From Thermoplasmata archaeon (GTDB lineage Archaea > Thermoplasmatota > Thermoplasmata > Lutacidiplasmatales > UBA184), in assembly GCA_030043865.1 (NCBI GenBank), contig JASHWZ010000012.1, forward strand, positions 1 through 8,137: DNA of 8,137 bases, read 5' to 3'. The position numbers and the translations under genes are program-made. Shown piece by piece: positions 5,149 to 8,137 of this stretch; the first letter of the stretch is position 1; each line of letters starts with the position of its first letter. Below the pieces are notes generated by a model that saw nothing but the letters and a program-made list of their open reading frames with translations, did not search any database and was not told where the DNA came from.

Positions 5149-6771
5149 TCACTCCGTCGGGGTGGCAGTGGCGACCCCGCCGGTCACGGTCGGGTCCGCC
5201 GTGCCGCCGGTCACGACCGCGGTGGCGTCGTTGCGCTCCCCGTTCTCGGAGAAGCGGTAGTTCCGCAGGAACGTCGCGAGGACCCCGCCCGTGAGGGCGA
5301 GCACCGCTCCGGCGGCGAAGATCCCGTGGAACGCCGCCATCGTTGGGAGCACGACGGTCACGGGCCCGGACGGACCGACGACGCCGGTCGCGAACACGCC
5401 GGTGAAGCTCGCGAGGATCGCGGCGACCAGGACGGGGCCGATGCTCGCGCCGAGGTCCTGGAACATCTCGGCCATCCCCGTCTGGATCCCCGTCTCGCCC
5501 CGGCGGGAAGAGAGGACGACCATGTTCGTCACCGAGATGATCATCGCGACCAGGCCGACGAACACCGGGATTGGCGTGACGAGCAGCTCGACGTACGAGT
5601 GGCCGAACGCGAGCACGAGCAGGTAGCCGACCGTCGCGAGCGCGGAGCCGAGCATCATCACCGGCTTCGGTCCGAAGCGCGAGATCGCGCGGCCGACGAA
5701 CGGTGCGGCGACCAGCATCGACATCGTCGTGGGCAGGCTCAGGACGCCGAACTCGAACACCGACCGGCCGAGCCCCACGATCGGGGTCTCGACGAGGATC
5801 GTGAGGCCGACGAAGCCGAGGAAGATGCTGATGCCGACCAGGAGCGCGGTGACGTAGCTGATCGCGAGGTTGCGCTCGCGGAACCGCTCGAGGTGGATCA
5901 TCGGGTCCGCCGCGGAGCGTTCGCGCAGGTAGAACCCGACCGCGAGGGCGGCCGACAGCGCGAACAGCTCGGGCACGCCGAACGGGAGCGCGCCGAATCG
6001 GACGGCGGCGACGTTCCCCCACCCCCACGACGGCCCCTGGGAGAGGCCGACGAGGAGGGTCGCGAGCGCGCTGCCGAGGAACGCCGCCCCCGGGATGTCG
6101 AGGCGCACCGCGAGCCGGTGGCGGGACTCGGGGAGGGTGTAGACGGTCGTCGCGAGGATCACCACGGCGAACGGGATCACCAGGTGGTAGGCGTCCTGCC
6201 ACCCGTACGTCTGGATCACCCACGCGCCGCCGAACAGCCCGAGGGCCGCGCCGATCGCGAACATCGCGGCGATCAGTCCCTGGGCCTGGCCGACCCGGGC
6301 CGGCGGCAGCTCCTCGCCGACCATCGCGAACGCGAGCGGGAACATCGCAAGTCCCACGCCCTGGAATCCGCGGACCGCGATCAGGAGGTAGACGGCGTTG
6401 AAGCGCGAGAGGCCGGCCGCGGCGGCGATCTGGGGCGTGAAGCCGGTCACCGCGACCGCGACCGAGTAGATCGCGAGCACCAGGAGCAGGACCCGCTTCT
6501 TGCCGTAGATGTCGCCCAGCTTCGCGAACAGCGGCGTCGTCGAGACGCCGACCAACAGGTAGGCCGAGACGACCCAGGCGATCGTGGTGTACGGGACCCC
6601 GTCGAAGTACGCGACGAGGGTCGGCAGCGCGGGCACGAGCATCGTCTCGACGTAGTTCACCATCAGGGCCGCGGAGGCGAGCAGGATCAGGATCGCCGCC
6701 CCTCGCCGCTCGGAGAAGCCCGAGGCGGAAGCGGTCGCAGCGGTCGCGTCGGAAACGGGAGCGGCGGTCAT
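5149..6771 (-). CDS. MFS exporter, 14-helix DHA2 (EmrB/QacA-like) type
   Basis: This encodes a 540-residue proton-driven efflux permease in the cytoplasmic membrane, probably for drugs or other toxic organic compounds; the substrate cannot be read from the sequence. After a Ala/Thr-rich cytoplasmic N-terminus (1-23), about 14 hydrophobic helices can be traced, the hallmark of the DHA2 subfamily. Motif A is clear at 82-93 (F-A-K-L-G-D-I-Y-G-K-K-R), and motif B is present at 134-140 (R-G-F-Q-G-V-G). Motif C of antiporters is only partly kept: G174-x3-G178-L-F-G181-G182, with Leu in place of the usual Pro and one residue fewer. Helix 1 carries an acidic residue, E42, in N-Y-V-E-T, where many DHA2 members have Asp. 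The length is typical. The start at ATG 6771 gives the full first helix. The gene is divergent from a dual-HTH regulator, with a palindrome between them, so local control is likely. Confidence 0.93.
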   Translation of the reverse strand: MTAAPVSDATAATASASGFSERRGAAILILLASAALMVNYVETMLVPALPTLVAYFDGVPYTTIAWVVSAYLLVGVSTTPLFAKLGDIYGKKRVLLLVLAIYSVAVAVTGFTPQIAAAAGLSRFNAVYLLIAVRGFQGVGLAMFPLAFAMVGEELPPARVGQAQGLIAAMFAIGAALGLFGGAWVIQTYGWQDAYHLVIPFAVVILATTVYTLPESRHRLAVRLDIPGAAFLGSALATLLVGLSQGPSWGWGNVAAVRFGALPFGVPELFALSAALAVGFYLRERSAADPMIHLERFRERNLAISYVTALLVGISIFLGFVGLTILVETPIVGLGRSVFEFGVLSLPTTMSMLVAAPFVGRAISRFGPKPVMMLGSALATVGYLLVLAFGHSYVELLVTPIPVFVGLVAMIISVTNMVVLSSRRGETGIQTGMAEMFQDLGASIGPVLVAAILASFTGVFATGVVGPSGPVTVVLPTMAAFHGIFAAGAVLALTGGVLATFLRNYRFSENGERNDATAVVTGGTADPTVTGGVATATPTE

Positions 6772-6819
6772 CGAACGAAGAACCGGCCGGGGAGCATCAA
6801 GCCCGAGCTTGCGGGGGCC

Positions 6820-6832
6820 GTCGGAATCCGAC
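6820..6832. promoter_or_regulatory. 13-bp perfect palindrome, operator candidate for the exporter/regulator pair
   Basis: GTCGGA (6820-6825) and TCCGAC (6827-6832) are perfect inverted arms around a single A. The site is 49-61 bp upstream of the exporter start and 84-96 bp upstream of the regulator start. A further direct copy of the half-site, GTCGGAA, occurs at 6877-6883, and a shorter partial copy at 6850-6855. Lrp/AsnC-type regulators use palindromes of about this length. The symmetry is direct; the role is inferred. Confidence 0.45.
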
Positions 6833-6915
6833 CCGAAGGCCTCCCACGGTCCGATTCGTGCGGTCGGGCCGTCATCGTCGGAACCCTCATCTCGCGGAGG
6901 CGGTCTCGCCGGCCC

Positions 6916-7875
6916 GTGCCGGCGACGACCTTGCGCCCCGAGCCGCTCGACCTCGACATCTTCCGCGAGATGTCGGGCGGAGGGGCGATCACGCTCCCCG
7001 GGATCGACCCGCGGCTCAACCCGACGCGCATCGCCCGGCGCCTGCGCGTCGGTCGCGCGCGCGTCGCCCTGCGGCTCAAGGCGTGGCGCGACGCCGGGTT
7101 CCTGGTCGGGTACGACGTCTGGCTCAACCCGGCGCTGTTCGGTGCCGTCGGAGCGTGGTACAGCGTCCGGGTCGACCGTCCGGGGGTCAAGCCCGCGCTC
7201 CTGTCACGGCTCGGGCTGCTCGACGGGGCCGTCTCGAGCATGGAGTACCTCGGGGACTGGGTGACGTTCTCGGGCGTCGTCGCCGAGCCGTCCGAGTTCG
7301 CCCGGGTGCGGGAGCTCCTCGGGGGGTTCGCCGGGGTACGCGAGGTCGCGCCGCCGGACCCGTGGCCCGTGGTCGAGCCCCGACGGGCGTTGACGCCGCT
7401 CGACGTGCGGATCCTGCGCGCGCTCCGCCGCGCGCCGACCGCGACCCTCGGGGCCGTCGCGACCCGGGCCGGGATCTCGGCACGCACGATGACCCGGCGC
7501 TACGACGAGCTCATCACCGACCGGGCCGCCTGGTTCGTGCCGGTCTTCGACTTCCGCGCGGTGAGCTCCCCGATCGTCGGGTTGCTCGTGACGCTCGCCC
7601 CCGGCGCGAACCCGGCGGCGCTCCTCCGGGGGATCCGATCCCGATACCCGCTGGTCCTCGAGTTCGCCGGAGGCGCCTCCGGCCCGCCGGACGGCCCCAC
7701 GGTCCACTCCTTCATCGTGTTCCCGCCCTCGTCCGCGCACCTGGAGGAGCTCGACCGGCACGTCGCCGCGCTCGACGGGGTCGTCGAGGAGGAGTCGAAC
7801 GTGATGGTGCGGATGCACACGTTCCCGAACTGGTTCGACCGCCGCCTCGCCGACGCGTCGGCGCCGGGGCGGTGA
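6916..7875 (+). CDS. Transcription regulator with two winged-helix regions, Lrp/AsnC-like
   Basis: This encodes 319 residues and is probably a DNA-binding regulator of the divergent exporter and of itself. The first winged-helix unit, about residues 11-70, starts L-D-L-D-I-F-R-E-M, with the likely HTH at 36-58 (P-T-R-I-A-R-R-L-R-V-G-R then a basic helix) and a wing ending at 70. A ferredoxin-like alpha/beta segment follows (about 72-150). A second winged-helix unit begins at 159 (L-T-P-L-D-V-R-I-L-R-A-L), with an HTH at 178-200 containing A-G-I-S-A-R-T-M-T-R-R, followed by a second alpha/beta segment (about 210-310). This is effectively a tandem duplication of the Lrp-like HTH-plus-sensor unit. 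I chose GTG 6916, since the L-D-L-D-I motif lies upstream of the first ATG (6970). TTG 6931 is an alternative. GGAGG at 6896-6900 is 15 nt away, longer than ideal. The ligand is unknown. Confidence 0.85.
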   Translation: MPATTLRPEPLDLDIFREMSGGGAITLPGIDPRLNPTRIARRLRVGRARVALRLKAWRDAGFLVGYDVWLNPALFGAVGAWYSVRVDRPGVKPALLSRLGLLDGAVSSMEYLGDWVTFSGVVAEPSEFARVRELLGGFAGVREVAPPDPWPVVEPRRALTPLDVRILRALRRAPTATLGAVATRAGISARTMTRRYDELITDRAAWFVPVFDFRAVSSPIVGLLVTLAPGANPAALLRGIRSRYPLVLEFAGGASGPPDGPTVHSFIVFPPSSAHLEELDRHVAALDGVVEEESNVMVRMHTFPNWFDRRLADASAPGR

Positions 7876-7891
7876 CGGCCCGACACCGTCA
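7873..7891. terminator. Inverted repeat joining two convergent stop codons
   Basis: TGACGG (7873-7878) pairs with CCGTCA (7886-7891) around a 7-nt loop. The outer three pairs are simply the TGA stops of the two convergent genes, so only three pairs are informative. It could act as a weak bidirectional terminator; no T-tract is present. Confidence 0.2.
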
Positions 7892-8137
7892 GTGCTCGGG
7901 CACCTGGCCGGTCTGCGCGAGCCGCCGGGCCATCTCGGCGAGGATCGTCCGCAGGATCTCGGGCCGCTCCGAAGCGAATCCCCAGAACTCCCAACGGGAG
8001 AGCACGACCACCGTGGTCGGTTCCACCGTGACGACGTCGGCCGACCGGGGCCGGTCGTCGAACAGAGCGAGCTCGCCGAAGAAGTCCCCGGGGCCGAGCC
8101 GCGCGACCGTGGTCGAGCCCTTGCGGACCTGGGCCCC
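7889..8137 (-). CDS. Cyclic-nucleotide-binding domain protein, C-terminal end only
   Basis: This minus-strand frame enters from the right edge with no start in the window and ends at TGA 7889-7891, giving 82 residues. It shows the C-terminal half of a cNMP-binding (Crp-type) beta roll: L-G-P-G-D-F-F-G-E-L-A-L-F at 14-26, then R-P-R-S-A-D-V at 29-35, which is the phosphate-binding cassette with its conserved Glu (22) and Arg (31). Next come the strand T-V-V-V-L-S and helices starting R-P-E-I-L and ending A-R-R-L. The protein stops right after this helix, so no C-terminal DNA-binding domain follows, unlike bacterial Crp/Fnr. It could be a stand-alone sensor or the end of a larger protein such as a transporter or kinase fusion. 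The ligand-contact residues suggest cyclic nucleotide binding, but which nucleotide cannot be told. It is convergent with the regulator gene, 13 bp apart. Confidence 0.85.
   Translation of the reverse strand, partial: GAQVRKGSTTVARLGPGDFFGELALFDDRPRSADVVTVEPTTVVVLSRWEFWGFASERPEILRTILAEMARRLAQTGQVPEH

Noticed and set aside
5142..5151. Apparent inverted repeat between the convergent stops of the membrane protein and the exporter
   Set aside because: It consists only of the two complementary TGA stop codons, which is automatic for convergent genes and not a terminator signal.
5326..6915. Upstream extension of the regulator frame across the exporter gene, giving an 849-codon plus-strand frame
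   Set aside because: The extension is low-complexity Arg/Glu/Asp/His sequence antisense to a clear MFS gene. Only the part from 6916 on has HTH features.
1..8137. A search for CRISPR repeats, insertion sequences, tRNA genes, toxin-antitoxin pairs or defence genes
   Set aside because: None was seen on either strand; the genes present are chaperone, surface, nucleic-acid-binding, transport and regulatory types.

Overview
The window looks like a GC-rich chromosomal segment of an archaeon, most likely a member of the Thermoplasmatota. This is an inference with no marker gene behind it. It rests on four things: archaeal TATA-type promoter islands standing out from a very GC-rich background; a Shine-Dalgarno sequence of the GAGGTGA type; a Sulfolobus-SSB-like OB-fold protein; and a surface protein with an Fn3 module, a thermopsin-associated type beta module and a C-terminal membrane anchor. 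No mobile element, CRISPR array, tRNA or rRNA is visible.

Layout. (1) 1-653, minus: a YCII-VOC fusion protein running off the left edge. (2) 654-971: a 318-bp divergent intergenic region with GC-rich hairpins, an AT-rich promoter island and a near-perfect 20-bp palindrome. (3) 972-3143, plus: a large secreted, membrane-anchored surface protein. (4) 3144-3335: a terminator candidate, then a clear promoter and ribosome binding site. (5) 3336-3827, plus: an Hsp20-type small heat-shock protein with a terminator hairpin behind it. (6) 3958-5144, plus: a zinc-ribbon/helical protein, an SSB-like OB-fold protein and a five-helix membrane protein; the last two appear translationally coupled. (7) 5149-6771, minus: a 14-helix MFS exporter, convergent with the previous gene. 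(8) 6916-7875, plus: a regulator with two winged-helix regions, divergent from the exporter. A perfect 13-bp palindrome lies between these two starts. (9) 7889-8137, minus: the C-terminal end of a cyclic-nucleotide-binding-domain protein running off the right edge.

How the genes fit together. The clearest functional unit is the divergent MFS exporter and dual-HTH regulator with its operator candidate, a typical layout for ligand-responsive control of efflux. The sHSP is a stand-alone stress gene with its own promoter and terminator. The SSB/membrane-protein pair is a tight unit whose joint role is unknown. I do not see a defence island or a complete new pathway. The most original items are the palindrome-controlled surface-protein gene, the SSB/membrane-protein coupling and the regulator/exporter pair.
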